Positions 1 through 11,752 of a DNA stretch of 64,000 bases are shown piece by piece. The stretch is from Bretschneidera sinensis. Its lineage: Eukaryota > Streptophyta > Magnoliopsida > Brassicales > Akaniaceae. The stretch lies in the NCBI GenBank assembly GCA_023935145.1, contig CM043698.1, positions 33,265,001 to 33,329,000 on the forward strand, written 5' to 3'. Made by a program: the position numbers and the translations under genes. Every line of letters begins with the position of its first letter. The stretch's first letter is position 1. Below the pieces are notes generated by a model. It was not told the origin of the DNA. It ran no database searches and saw nothing but the letters and a program-made list of their open reading frames with translations.

Positions 1-3000
1 GAGCTGAGCCGCGAGGGGCACTCGGTGGTCGTCTTCGAGCGGGAGAACCAAGTGGGTGGCATCTGGATCTACACTCCCCGGGTGGAACCCGATCCGCTCG
101 GTCTCGACCCGACACGACCGATCGTCCACTCTAGCCTCTACAGCTCCCTACGCACCAATCTCCCCAGAGAATCGATGGGGTTCCGAGACTTACCGTTTGT
201 GGCCCGACCTGGCGAGTCCAGAGACCCGAGGAGGTTCCCTGGTCACAGGGAGGTGTTGCTGTACTTGCAAGACTTTGCAAGGGAGTTTGTAATTGAAGAG
301 ATGGTAAGGTTTGAGACTGAGGTGGTACATGTAGGTTTGGTGGAGAACGGGAAATGGAAAGTAAGGTCAAAAGAGAAGGAACATATTGTTGATGAGATTT
401 TTGATGCTGTGGTTGTTTGCAATGGCCATTACACTCAGCCTCGTCTTGCTGATATCCCTGGTATATTTCCTTTTCCTTGCGTTTGGGTTTGTCATGGTTT
501 TGCTGTTAGTTGTTTTTTTTGTTCACCGTTGGTTTTTGAATCGCGGGTTTTCATAGCTAGTGGCATTCAGTTCACTTTTCTGAGTAATATTCACATTGTC
601 TTTGGAAAGAAAGAGTTTTACGCTTCGTTTCGTATAACTTAAAGTATAGATTTCAATTCAATTCCAAATGAATTGAAACTAGAATTACTCAATTGAATTT
701 TTATGTTTGATGATGTATTTGGAATTCAATTCATTTCATAAATTTTACTTAAATACCATCAGTATTATTATATTTTTATAATATTTTTTTATCTCATTGC
801 TTTTTTTATTTGGTTATTTTTTTTACATGGGACTTAATCCTTTACCAGCAAGAACCATGGTACGAAACTCATAATTCTCAAAAAATATATTGAGGAAGAA
901 AGTAGTATACACCTTGCTAAGTCCCCTGATTAGTCACATGAAGATACTCTGGCATTAGGAGCATGATGTTGCTGTATGTGTTGATCAAATATTCAAATGT
1001 ATAGAAAATAGGAACTTTTAGCGCTGAGCTATGTCTAAATTTTGCCTTTTAGCCAACATCTTTTTTTTTATTTTTCAAAGGTAAGTAAAAAGAAAAAGAG
1101 AAAGAAGTTCTTCTCAACTCTGGTTTTTAGGACTCTGCTTCTTATGAATTGACAAGAAATTTCAAAAAGAACTTCTGCAACTATAATTGGGAATTACAAG
1201 AAAGAAACTAAAAGAGATTGATTACTTATAGACGATATTTAACCCTAAAATCAGTAAAAAAAAACAAGGATAAATCTTGAAAAGTCTTTACAAGAGAAGT
1301 GTGTTCAAGTTCTTGAATGAATCTTCTTGCACAACTTAAAGAGGACTTAAAAAAAATAAGAATACAAATCCTAGTTAACATAATTTTAAAAGAAAAAATT
1401 TGCTACCAAATTGATATTTTTTCTTTCTAAATTAATTATTTAATAACTTTAAGACTATGGATATTTTGTTCATTTGGTGCAGATTCTGTCGTGATTCCAG
1501 TATGTTAAATTTATCAAACTAAACTTTGGAGTCAATATAATCAGCTATTCCTAGTGCACAACCAATCACAAGAATTGGAATTGTTATTTAATATCAACCT
1601 ATTCCACTTATCGAACAAAAAAATCGACCTAATTATATTCTGCCCCAAGTTAATTCTGTGAAGCAAATGGAATGATAAGGATTTAAATCAATATGAGCCG
1701 GGAGATTCTAAATCATTTTATTGTTTAAATAGAAGAAAGTATGAAAAATTTATCTGTGTGCCTATTACTTAATACATTCTTTTCAGGCATCAATTCATGG
1801 CCAGGGAAGCAAATGCATAGCCATAATTATCGTGTTCCTGAGCCCTTTCGAGATCAGGTATGTATCAACTTTCTACTTGTAAAGTTTCTATATCACTTTA
1901 TGCTTTTATGTGAAGTGATGCATCATGTGCAAAGCTACAGTGGTGAATGTGAAATTGTTTTCTTTTTTGACTCCCTATCCCTCTCTAGTTTTAGTTAGCT
2001 TCAATGCTTTGTGAGTTCCATATGCACTAAGCTATGTCTATAAAGAATCGGTTTTAAGCTTAGTTTGGGTGATTAAGGATGGTTTATCTTTAAGGATGGA
2101 AACAGAAAGGTTTTGAATTGTGGAAATCATGTATAGTATTTAGTTAGTAAAGTTTTGATTTCAAGGTTTCTCTAGTGGGTTGTGGGTTGAAGAATATCAT
2201 TAAAGCCAGCGTGAAAGCTCCCTGGATGAGGGGATCCTGAACTCCTTAAAGCCTAAAAATGTACGTAAAATTTTTCGAGGCATATGTTTCAGAAGCCAAG
2301 GTGTAGCAAACATTGCTCCTTTTGAATGATTTTTACACCTCTAGCGAAATGCCATTTTTTTTTTATCCTGTTCTGCCCTCTCTCAATTAGAAAATTAATA
2401 ATGGATTCGTTTGGCTGAGCTTAAAGTCAGCTTTAGGCCAATGTTTATTTTTTTAAAATTTAAAAAAAAAAAACTTAGCCAAATAAATTCAAACCCTATT
2501 AAACCTCATTAAACAACAATTAAAGTTTAAATTAATAAGTGGTTTGATTAGATTTGACCAATTTTTTGCAAATTTTAAAAAATAAGCCGCGGCTTCAAAT
2601 TGGCTTTAAGCTCAGCCAAACGAATCCAGTGTTTCTGCTATGTGGTTGATGATCACGTGTCATTCTGTCTGACCTTTTTTCTTGTCAATTATGTTCTCTT
2701 AATTGTTTTTTTCCTTCTTTTGTCATATCTAGTCATATCTTGGTTGAACAATATTTCCCATGGTCAGGTTGTAATTTTGATTGGGAGCTCTGCAAGTGCT
2801 GTTGATATATGCAGGGACATAGCTGGAATTGCCAAAGAGGTCCACATTGCATCTAGATCAGTTGCAGGTGAAACATATGAAAAGCAGCCAGGATATGATA
2901 ATTTGTGGCTTCATTCTATGGTAAAAGCACTTACTCATGGTAGAAATGGAGTGGCTATCAAGAGAAGCTCATGGAGGGAGTTGTTTGACCCAGATCTTGG

Positions 3001-4418
3001 GACTTGGGATATCTAAAATGATTATATGTTTTACAATGCAGATAGAAAGCACACATGAAGATGGTTCTGTGGTTTTCCAAAATGGAAGTGTGATCATAGC
3101 TGATGTCATTCTACATTGCACTGGGTATTCTTCTTTTAGTTTGCCTTGAGCTTAAATTAAAAGAATAAATGGTAATTTATGGTTGTTCTTTATAAAGGTA
3201 CAAGAATCACTTCCCTTTCCTTGATACCAATGGCATTGTGACTGTGGATGACAATCGTGTTGGGCCACTATACAAGCACATTTTCCCACCGGTCTTGGCC
3301 CCATCGTTATCCTTTGTTGGGTTACCGTGGAAGGTTAATCTTCTCATAACTTTTATGTGACCATGTTTTGATTGGATATTCAGTTTCAATAGTGTATGCT
3401 GTGAATGATTGTATCCAGATTCTTCCCTTCCCGATATTTGAACTTCAAAGCAAGTGGATTGCTGGTGTTTTGTCTGGTCGGATTATGCTTCCATCACAAG
3501 ATGAGATGATGGAAGATGTTAAAGCCTTTTACTCAACACTTGAAGCTTGTGGCATACCTAAAAGATATACCCATCAAATGAGTGATTCTCAGGTAAATTT
3601 TGTCGTGTTGATAGCTTAATCTTTGGTGGAAATTTTATGTTCATTTCCTTGGCACATGATACATGTTTCTATTTATTCCCAAACCTGTGTGGTGTTGGTA
3701 GAGGCTCATGTCTCATCTGCTGGTGTACATTCAATTCTCTGTCTCCTGTCCATTTATTCAGTCGTCACAAAGAGAGAAACATTAATTTTGCTGGTGAAAG
3801 CAATTTTGGTTCATCTCTCAGGTCTGGATACAAGTTCCTAGGTCCTAACTCTACTAATGCGGTATTCTGTCATCCTTACCCTTTCTGTAGCCATTTCAGA
3901 TTAGACAATTCTCTATATTTATAAGATAAAAGTAAATATATAGATAAATGAAATAAGTTGCAAAAGTTTTCTAGTTGGTGCTAATGATGATTTACTTCTA
4001 TTGATAAGATTTCGATGAACTTTCTTATTCCCAATCTTAAGTTTCGGGTATTTACTACGACATATATGCAGGCTTGCTCCACTTGTGAAATCAGACTGTA
4101 TTTAAATCAAAGTTTCTTTGGTACTACTTCTGCATTTAAATTACAGATAGGGAATGTCACAGAAGGTTCATTCTGTATTTAAATTTATGTTCCAAATATG
4201 TTTTGGACATTGTTTTGCAGTTCGAGTACATTGATTGGCTTGCTGCACAGAGTGGTTGTCCAGGCCTTGAAGAATGGAAAAGGCAAATGTACTATGCTAC
4301 TGGCAAGAACAAGAAAAGCCGGCCAGATACATACCGTGATGAATGGGAAGATCACGACCTGGTTTCACAAGCGTGTGAAGACTTTGTTAAACACACATCA
4401 AATAAAAAGATTCAGTAG
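1..4418 (+). CDS. Flavin-containing monooxygenase, FMO GS-OX-like (5' partial)
   Basis: Exons: 1-460, 1787-1857, 2768-2920, 3042-3124, 3198-3333, 3419-3592, 4221-4418. All introns are GT-AG and all phases agree, giving 424 residues. The first roughly 25-30 residues, with the FAD-binding GxGxxG loop, lie before the window. Visible marks are SSLYSSLRTNLPRESMGF, RRFPGHREVL, the GHYTQP..IPG segment, the FMO signature WPGKQMHSHNY across the exon 1/2 junction, and the NADPH-site segment IGSSASAVDI. The family uses FAD, NADPH and O2 to oxygenate S or N atoms. GS-OX members in Brassicales S-oxygenate methylthioalkyl glucosinolates; in other plants the substrate is unknown, so the name is by similarity only. 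Intron 2 carries a MITE (2402-2628). A duplicated tail and an FMO relic follow downstream. Confidence 0.93.
2402..2628. mobile_element. MITE with perfect 25-bp terminal inverted repeats
   Basis: The ends 2402-2426 and 2604-2628 are perfect inverted copies over 25 bp; the left end begins TGGATTCGTTTGGCTGAGC. The 227-bp AT-rich core has no ORF. It sits in intron 2 of the FMO gene. I could not find a clean target-site duplication, so the superfamily is not assigned. A decayed second copy lies at 6325-6525. Confidence 0.8.
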
Positions 4419-4596
4419 CAAGTGCATCTCACAATAAATGAAGTTCAGTCAGGTCCGTTGAATACGACCCGTCATCAATGGGAAGATCATCTGGTTTCAC
4501 AGGCATGTGAAGACTTTTTTAAATACACATCAAATAAAAAATAAAAATAAAAAATCAGTAGCAAATGCATTAATCGATAAATCAAGTTCAGACAGG
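4326..4596. repeat. Imperfect tandem duplication of the FMO gene tail
   Basis: Copy 1 (4326-4456) covers the last codons and start of the 3'UTR of the FMO gene. Copy 2 (about 4460-4596) repeats the same string, including GGTTTCACA, GTGAAGACTTT, CACATCAAATAAAAA and AGTTCAG, with substitutions and an extra A-rich insert. The stop codon used (4416-4418) is in copy 1, so copy 2 lies in the 3'UTR or just beyond it. Confidence 0.8.
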
Positions 4597-5252
4597 TGAA
4601 GAAATGCTTATAAATGTATATAATTGTTGGAATATTATAGTCTCCTCGCAATAGGCAAAACATTAATTATATGGGTTTGCTTCTAAACCCTTGACATTTA
4701 TATTTAATGAAATATGATAAATTATCTTCATCTACCAAATTAATTTTACCACAAAATCCCTAGTTTTATCACACTTGACATTTATATTTAATGAAATATA
4801 TGTTAGTTTTTTTTAAAGGGATCGTGTCACGTTAGTTGAAAATGATACTAGCAAATTTACCAATTTGTTATGTAATTGAATCGTATTAACAGCCAAACAC
4901 TTGATTTTTTTATTCTTGAAATTAAATATTACATGCACACTTGTAAGATTTTGCATGTCAAAACAAAAAGACAGATAAGCTGAGAAAATTAAATCTAAAA
5001 AAAATTAAAAGGAATAAAATGATGTTTTTTTTTAAATTTTAAAGTCGAATGTCGAAAAAATGATAATAAATTTTGTTAGATATCAAAGTCTTAAAATAGA
5101 GTAAATATTATTTTTAATTTTTTTAATTTATCTTATTTTTTATTAAACTTATAAAATTTAAAACATTCTTATTAAAATTTTTAAGTTCATTACATCTTCC
5201 AATCAAATCGAAGAAATTGGTAGTTATTTATGCTTGGTTGATACTTTTAAAG
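4597..5252. other. AT-rich spacer, no gene seen
   Basis: Follows the FMO tail duplication. No coding similarity, RNA gene or clear repeat was recognised. Confidence 0.6.
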
Positions 5253-5975
5253 GTTCAAGTATCATTTCCTTTTTCTTGAAACCAATGACATTATGACTGT
5301 GGATGACAATCGTGTTGGACCTTCATACGGGCACAATTTCCCACCAGTTTAGGCCCATGGCTTTCCTTTGTTGGGTTATCATGGAAGGCTTTGTGCTGTC
5401 GAGAATCTGAATAGGAAACATAACTTAAACATACAAAATAAGGAAAAAATCTAAAAATTATCAGAGGTTCGAAGAGGTGTGCCTTCGAAAGGATTTTCTG
5501 ATGCTTAAATTAAAATATGGCTTTTGAGAGCTGTGTATTATAAGTAAATGTACTTTTTTTTGTTGTAAGCAAGTCTGATTAGGAAAATGACTTTAGCCTT
5601 GTGATGATAATAACATCATTCTTAGATAAGACTGGAGTTATCCACATGCTGGATTTGAATAATAATTTATCCATATATTACAATGTTGTAATATTGAAAC
5701 ATTGATGTGAAATTATAATGCCTCTTGCCCAAGTGTGGTGACATGATTGGCTAATCTGTCAAAAATTACTTTTTTACCTTTAAAAGTTACCACGTGTTAT
5801 AACATCATTGGAGAGAAAATTTTACCAGGTTGGTCATCTCAACATAAATTTTTTACAATTATTTTCTGATATTTGGATACCCAGGTTGTTCAGTAGTTTA
5901 ATTCTGTGAATATATGATTGTATTTAGGTTGTCCCTTTTCCATGTTTGAATTGCAAAGTGATTGGAATTGGAAAC
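5253..5975 (+). pseudogene. Decayed FMO gene relic (exon 5- and exon 6-like pieces)
   Basis: 5253-5387 matches exon 5 of the upstream FMO gene closely, sharing for example GTGGATGACAATCGTGTTGG and TTTCCTTTGTTGGGTTA. It carries a stop (CCACCAGTTTAG) where the intact gene reads on. 5926-5975 resembles the start of exon 6 (CCCTTTTCCATGTTTGAATTGCAAAG), and about 540 bp of intron-like sequence lies between. The pieces keep exon order, so this looks like the remains of a tandem gene copy and not a processed copy. Only two exon relics are visible. Confidence 0.8.
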
Positions 5976-6134
5976 TACTCTTACATTCACAATGATATAA
6001 ATATAATAGCATGAGCGATGCAAGTAGTCCGTTGTCGTCCAGCCGTTCGGATATCTGGCTTTCACCCAGGAGACCCAGGCAACGGAAATTTTTAAGAGGC
6101 ATATTTTGTTTTGGTTAGATGGAAAAAAAAATGC

Positions 6135-6205
6135 TGCACCAGCCGGGAATCGAACCCGGGTCTGTACCGTGGCAGGGTACTATTCTACCACTAGACCACT
6201 GGTGC
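6135..6205 (-). tRNA. tRNA-Gly (anticodon GCC)
   Basis: The reverse strand gives a 71-nt cloverleaf. The acceptor arms GCACCAG and CTGGTGC pair, with discriminator A. The A box is GTGGTCTAGTGGTAGAA, the anticodon loop is CTGCCAC (plus-strand 6169-6175), and the T arm contains GGGTTCGATTCCC. There is no intron, and the length is normal for plant tRNA-Gly. On the minus strand the gene is followed by other sequence rich in A/T, but I did not pick a terminator. Confidence 0.97.
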
Positions 6206-6245
6206 TAATATTGACTTTGTTTGGTTTATATTGTAACTATAATTA

Positions 6246-6307
6246 TTTTAATAGAAGCATTCCATAAGGGACAAGATTTTAATAGAAGCATTCCATAAGG
6301 GACAAGA
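6246..6307. repeat. Tandem duplication, 31-bp unit, two copies
   Basis: The unit containing GAAGCATTCCATAAGGGACA occurs twice in a row (6246-6276 and 6277-6307) with no differences that I see. It lies just beyond the 5' side of the tRNA-Gly gene. Confidence 0.85.
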
Positions 6308-6324
6308 TAGATTTATAAATTGTA

Positions 6325-6525
6325 ATGGATGGGTTTAAAGCTTGATTTAATCCTGTGTTTATATTTTAAAATTTGTAAAAAAAAAAAGCTTAATCAAATC
6401 TCATTAAACTTCATTTAATAACAATTAAAATATCAATTAATAAGTGACTTGATTTGATTATTTTTTATAAATTTTAAAAAATAAACAGACTTAAAGTCAA
6501 TTTTAAGCTCTCCCAAACAAACTCA
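6325..6525. mobile_element. Decayed second copy of the 2402-2628 MITE family
   Basis: Shares with the intron-2 MITE the core order AAAGCTTAATCAAATC, CATTAAAC, AACAATTAAA, AATTAATAAGTG, AAATTTTAAAAAATAA, and an end resembling AAGCTCAGCCAAACGAATCC (here AAGCTCTCCCAAACAAACTC). The left end is eroded. Confidence 0.65.
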
Positions 6526-6703
6526 ATTATATTGTGATGTGGCATGCAAAAGGAAGTAAGAAAAAAAAAACCAAAATAAAATTAGTTCAAGTTTACTACC
6601 GTTCTTTTCAAAAAATTATCGTCTAAGCTTGAATCATGTAATTTTGGGGGTCTTAACTATGGTCCCTTGTGGTGTAGTATAGGGACCATAACTTAGTGGC
6701 AGT

Positions 6704-6859
6704 TTTATACATGGATGATTTAGTGGTAAGAGCTTGTTCATCTAGTTAAAAATACTTGGGTTCGAATCTCCCAATAGACGTTTGTTAGTGTTAAATCTAA
6801 GCTTGGTGGTGGGGTAGTCTACCTACTTACCTATTTTTGTAACAAAAAAATTTATACAT
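6704..6859 (+). mobile_element. tRNA-derived SINE with target-site duplication
   Basis: A pol III A box (GATTTAGTGGTAAGAGC, from 6717) and B box (GGGTTCGAATCTC, 6758-6770) are spaced as in tRNA-derived SINEs. A short body follows, then an end of T run and A run (6835-6850). The 9-bp repeat TTTATACAT flanks the unit at 6704-6712 and 6851-6859, and similarity continues imperfectly beyond it, as expected for a TSD. The SINE body is about 138 bp. Confidence 0.72.
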
Positions 6860-6940
6860 AGATAATTATTTGGTATCATTTTGTGGTAAAAGATATCTTT
6901 CTACATTTATAGTAATTGTGTTACATTTCATGATAACTTG

Positions 6941-8400
6941 TAGGGGTGAGCATAGGTCGGTTTGGGTCGGATTATCTTAAAATTTCAACCCAACTCATTC
7001 ATACTGGATTAGAAAATTCTCAACCCAACCCAACCCATGAACCCATCCAACCTCAACCCAACCCAACCCATTCTAATCGGTTTGGGTCACCAGGTTTATA
7101 TATTTTTTTTACTAAATAATTAAACCATACATATTACATAACAAAAAATATTATATTAAATGCAAAACTAAATCTATTCATATTATAAGTAAAATATGTA
7201 TGCCTGACAGTACAAAGAATATTTGATAACATAGAAAAAAGAAAAATTGTCTCATGGACTACAATGGTTATAGGCTATGCTAAATTTTGTTTTTTGATTA
7301 TTGCTAAGAATTTTTTTGATGACATGCAAGAGAAGGATGTTGTGACATGGAATGCCATAATTGGAGGCTACGTTGAAGCCAAACTTGATAAGGATGTTTT
7401 GGCATTGTTTCATAAAATGCAAGTGAGTAATATAGAACCTAATGAAGTGACCATGGTCAATTGCTTATCTGCATGCTCACAACCTGGAGCCTTTTATGTT
7501 AGAATATGGATTCATTGTTATATTGAAAAATGCAATCTTCATCTGACTGTTGCACTAGGAACTGCTTTAGTTGATATAAATTTAACTTACTTTAGAAAGC
7601 TGTTCAATTACGAAGGAAATCTGGATTTTTTGACAGTTGCTAATAATATATTTTAATAGCTCAGCATTTATTGGCTGTGCTAGTGCTTTCTCACTAATTA
7701 ATTTAATTTTTGGACTATGCTTTAATAATGTTTGCATGAAAGGCTTCCAGCAAGTTGGTATTACTAAGCTTTATCATACATTCAACATTTCTTCCATCAA
7801 CATTATGATACATCTTTTTGGAATATAAGTTTAACTCCATACATTGATCCTGACTGAAATCTTATAGGTTAGCGTTAATCTCTATGTTTATTTTATAGTT
7901 ACAACGGGACAAGAAATCAAAATTTTGTTAACATAAGTTAATTGTGTATCAATTTATTCTGATTGAAGTTATGCTTAAGAATAATTATGAAAACTATTTC
8001 GTAACTCGAAATCAGTATTTGTTTCTAGTGTAAATATTTAAAACTAAAATATGAGTAATTGGAAAATATGAGACTTGTTTGGACATTGGAGTATTTGCTA
8101 TGTATAATTTTACACACTAATTATAATGAATATTTTATGATTATATATTTTACAATTATACTATAAATATTTATACACTATTTTATATTCAATAAATATA
8201 AAATATATAATTATATATTTGACCGGATTACCGATTTGGGTCGGGTTGAAAATTTTGAACCCATGACCCAATCTAACCCATCGGGTTCAAAATATTTTCA
8301 ACCCAACTCAATCTAATTTCTAAAATGACCCAACCTAATCCAACCTATTATATCAATTTAGGTTGACTTCGCGGATCAACTAGATTCTATACTCACCCTA
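6941..8400. mobile_element. hAT-like non-autonomous transposon carrying a PPR gene fragment
   Basis: The left end TAGGGGTGAGCATAG and the right end (reverse complement TAGGGTGAGTATAG) are short inverted repeats differing by one indel and one base. An exact 8-bp direct repeat, ATAACTTG, flanks the unit at 6933-6940 and 8401-8408, the TSD length of hAT elements. Both subterminal regions are rich in GGGTTGGGTT-type repeats in opposite orientation (6950-7090 and 8225-8390). The element is 1,460 bp long. No transposase is visible; the interior holds a PPR-like segment at 7210-7575. Confidence 0.85.
7210..7575 (+). pseudogene. PPR (PLS-class) gene fragment inside the hAT element
   Basis: One frame runs from 7210 and is open to a stop at 7654-7656. 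It reads RIFDNIEKRKIVSWTTM, then AKNFFDDMQEKDVVTWNAII, GGYVEAK, PNEVTMVNCLSACS and ALGTALVD. This is the repeat pattern of PLS-type organelle RNA-editing/processing PPR proteins. Only about three repeats are present, against ten or more in a whole protein. There is no targeting peptide or C-terminal E/DYW domain, and similarity fades after 7575. A short unrelated stretch (FCFLI) interrupts one repeat. It is a captured fragment, not a working PPR gene, although the frame is intact. Confidence 0.82.
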
Positions 8401-8408
8401 ATAACTTG

Positions 8409-9024
8409 TTAATTAAAAAATTATGATTCAATCCTAACCCATCTTAGCCACTGCCTAAGCCGCGGAGCAATTTGTAGCGCCCATTTTGCATGCAATGTTT
8501 TCCTTTAGATAATTATGGCAGCAACTTTTTTAGAGAGCTTTATGAAAGCAACGTTAAGTATGCAGATTTATGTTAAATTATTATTATTTTTTTAACCGTT
8601 ATATAAGTGTGTTGTACTTTTTCATGATTAAGATTGATGATCTATTGTTAGGGTTGGTTAATGGATCTCTTAGGAGCACTTGTAGACACTGTATTATGAA
8701 TTTAAATTTACATTTAAATTTAAATAGTATTTTAAATATACCCTTAATTGGTAAGTGTATATATTAATTACATATAATGGTATATTTATAAATTCAAATC
8801 AAATCTTACATTAATTATATCATAACTATCATATTTAATGTTTTTTTAACCAGCACCATTTGGATACTCATTAACAGATTCTTACTGTTATTATGGTTTA
8901 TTTTTTCGATGCGTAGAGTATGAAAGACATACACCTCAAAGTTTAGAGGCGTGTCCATCGAAAATGATTAATGTTCAAACTAGTAACCTAACATCTTAGC
9001 AAGCCCCGTAAGCTAGTGCTTTAC
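8409..9024. other. AT-rich spacer, no gene seen
   Basis: Lies between the hAT element and a related relic. Simple AAATTTAAATTT-like strings occur near 8700. No coding similarity was recognised. Confidence 0.5.
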
Positions 9025-9195
9025 TAAGAGGTGAGTATGAAAATCGGTGGGTCCGCAGATCCGACCCAAACTGATGTAATGGGTTGGGTAGGAGTTTTCA
9101 AAAGTTGGATTGGATTTGGGTTGAGAAATTTTTGAACTCAGTGGGTTAGGTTTGGTCACAGGTTAAAAAAAATTCAACTCAATCCAGACCGATAG
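9025..9195. mobile_element. Possible one-ended relic of the same hAT family
   Basis: Starts TAAGAGGTGAGTATG, close to the hAT terminus at 6941. GACCCAAACTGATG, GGGTTGGG and GGATTTGGGTTGAG follow, as in its subterminal repeats. No matching right end or TSD was found. Confidence 0.4.
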
Positions 9196-11546
9196 CTCGA
9201 TCATTATATAATTATATTATATATATATATTTAAAATATACTTACTTTAAGGATTGTGAGACTACATTTATATATTGGTAAGTTAGTTTGGATTGCAATA
9301 TATATTTGATGAATTGCATCCATATTTTGATAAGTTAGTTTTTATTGTAATATATATTTCGTGTATGTGTTTGTGCGCGCGTGTGTGTTTATATATATAT
9401 ATATATTCTCATTTCTTTTCTTTTTTACTTCTTAGAAACCTCCGAACAAAAAAAAATTGATAATTTCCATAAAAAAATAATTATAATTTAAATATGTGAG
9501 AAGCATGTTTCTTTTTAATACTCCATCTGTCACATTTACTATTTAACCAATTAAATGAATAATTTTTTATATTGTTAAATCATTAAGAAATTTTAATTTT
9601 TTTGTCATATTTACATAGATGGAGTTTAAAAGTTACTAAAAAATATTTTTTATAATTTTTAAATAATATATATAAAATATTTAAAGTAAAAAAGTGATAA
9701 ATGATTAAAATTATGGAGACAAAAAGAGTACATTTTAGTTGAAGAAAACTATTAATTCTTGTGAAAATATTTTATTTAGATTTTTAATATATTTTTCAAC
9801 ACTTATTAAATTGTTTTGTTTACTATATGTACATTCATTTTATATTTTTAATAGGATGATAATTGATTTTAAAATTAAATATATATTAATGTTAAAGTTT
9901 AAAAAAAATCTGATTCAAACGGACCGATGGTATATTCTTAATCACATCAGAACAATAAATGCGTAGCATATAACATAATAAAAAACCGGCTAAGCTGTTA
10001 GTTGTAAGGACGCCATTATTTAATACTGACACCTATTGACCTTTTTCAACTAATTTAGCATTTCGGCCCAACTCAATTTTCAAGTACCTAATCGCAAGTC
10101 AAGTCTCAAATCTCAACCATGACCCATCATAACAGTCTTTGATGATAAAACGGTGCATTTGATTTGTCAATGAAACCTTCATTCAATAATAAAGTTGACT
10201 TTCTAGAATTATAAAATTGGTTAGTTCTTTTTGGTTGAACTAATGAGACCTATTTGTGAGGTTTAAACTTTAAAGTGTAAAATAAAGTTATTTTATTTTA
10301 AAAGTGTTAAATAAGTTTACTCACTTGTTGTTAGGGAATTAAGCTGTCTCTTATTGATTATGTTACCGAAAATGTGATGATGAGAATAGTTGATTGTAAC
10401 TAATTATCAGATTAGAGAGTTAAGTGCAATAGATTCACAATTTAAGTATCTAACTTGCAATAAAAATTTTAAATTCGACATTTATCGATATGTTGATTAT
10501 ATATCTAATTTGTTGATTATTTTAATATCATGTGAGTATGATGATATCATGAGTTTATATGTGAATTATGTAGTAATATTGTGAACTTATATTATAATAA
10601 AACCACTCTACTTAAAATGAGAAAAATAACCGATATATAAATCATATAAATCGAACATAAAGCTTTATAATCTCATAAACTCAACTTTGACATTTAAACC
10701 GAGACCTGATCAATAACGATGCATTTAATTTTAAACCTGTTGAAGTTTCTTATGGAGTATATGTACGTTTGCACTTCTTTCGATCTTCCCCACCAAATTA
10801 TCATGCCAATTATGCTTAAATCTTGCTTTTTAAAAAAATGAATTATGCATACGATGAATAATAATATAATAGCAATAAATTAATAATACAAATATAATTC
10901 AAATTTTAACATTTAATTTCATCGTAAAATTGATTTTTATTTCAATTGTTAAACGAAAAAAATCCAAATCTGACCCGATAACATAATTCCCAATTCTAAA
11001 AACTTATAAATAATACATTTAAATAAAACAAGATAAAAGAAAGGAAAGGCCAATTCATAAAACTAGTTGCGGTAGCTAAACAAACCTTTAAGTCTAGTTG
11101 TTGGGAGCAAGATTTTAAGTTTGGACTTGGGAGAAACCTAAGCTACATTAAAAGCGAGATGAGGATTCAACTATTCAAGCCCCTATCTTCCACATCCCAA
11201 CCTATTGGAATCTACACATCTAAACAATGAAAATCTGCCACGTACCCTATAAAGACCAGAGTTATTAAAAGGAACAGAGATCTGCTTACGTGTCAAATTT
11301 TTACTGTTTGTCCACAATAATCACACCACCTGGTAGCATACAAAAGAATCAAATATTGGGAAATGGGGAAGCTACACATTACTGAGCTTTTTAGACAGAC
11401 AGAGAGGGAGAGAGAGCTTGATAGCATTGATGTTTCCTCAAATTGAATTGGCATAATCGCCCATTTTTCTTCTTTTATTCTGACCGTCCAAAGATTAATA
11501 AAAAGGTCGAAAACAACTCAGAATTTTGTGTTTCTCTGTCACTGCA
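9196..11546. other. AT-rich intergenic region upstream of KAS III
   Basis: Holds a mixed microsatellite near 9361-9405 (TG, GC and TA steps) and long A/T runs. A stretch near 10020-10130 (CGGCCCAACTC, CTCAACCATGACCC) may be further hAT relic. No convincing gene is seen; the part after about 11300 is likely KAS III promoter. Confidence 0.5.
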
Positions 11547-11554
11547 TATATAAA
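11547..11554 (+). promoter_or_regulatory. Putative TATA box of KAS III
   Basis: TATATAAA lies about 200 bp before the KAS III ATG, and CT-rich leader-like sequence follows (11600-11690). Position and sequence are the only evidence. Confidence 0.45.
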
Positions 11555-11752
11555 TCTATTGCCTTTTTAATTATTTGGTTTACTTAATTTGTTTAATTTT
11601 CTCTCATGGGCACTATATACTCTTTCCATTACATTCCTATTCTATCAATTATAAGCTAAAAGATCTTCACTTTCGCTCTCCAAACCTATATATATATATA
11701 TCCTCTCCCCGTATGTATTGTTTCTTGGTATAGAGGCTCTTTGCGTGTGTAA

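Noticed and set aside
10020..10130. Possible right end of a second hAT element
   Set aside because: GACCC and CCCAACTC strings recall hAT subterminal repeats, but there is no terminal inverted repeat or 8-bp TSD matching the start at 9025.
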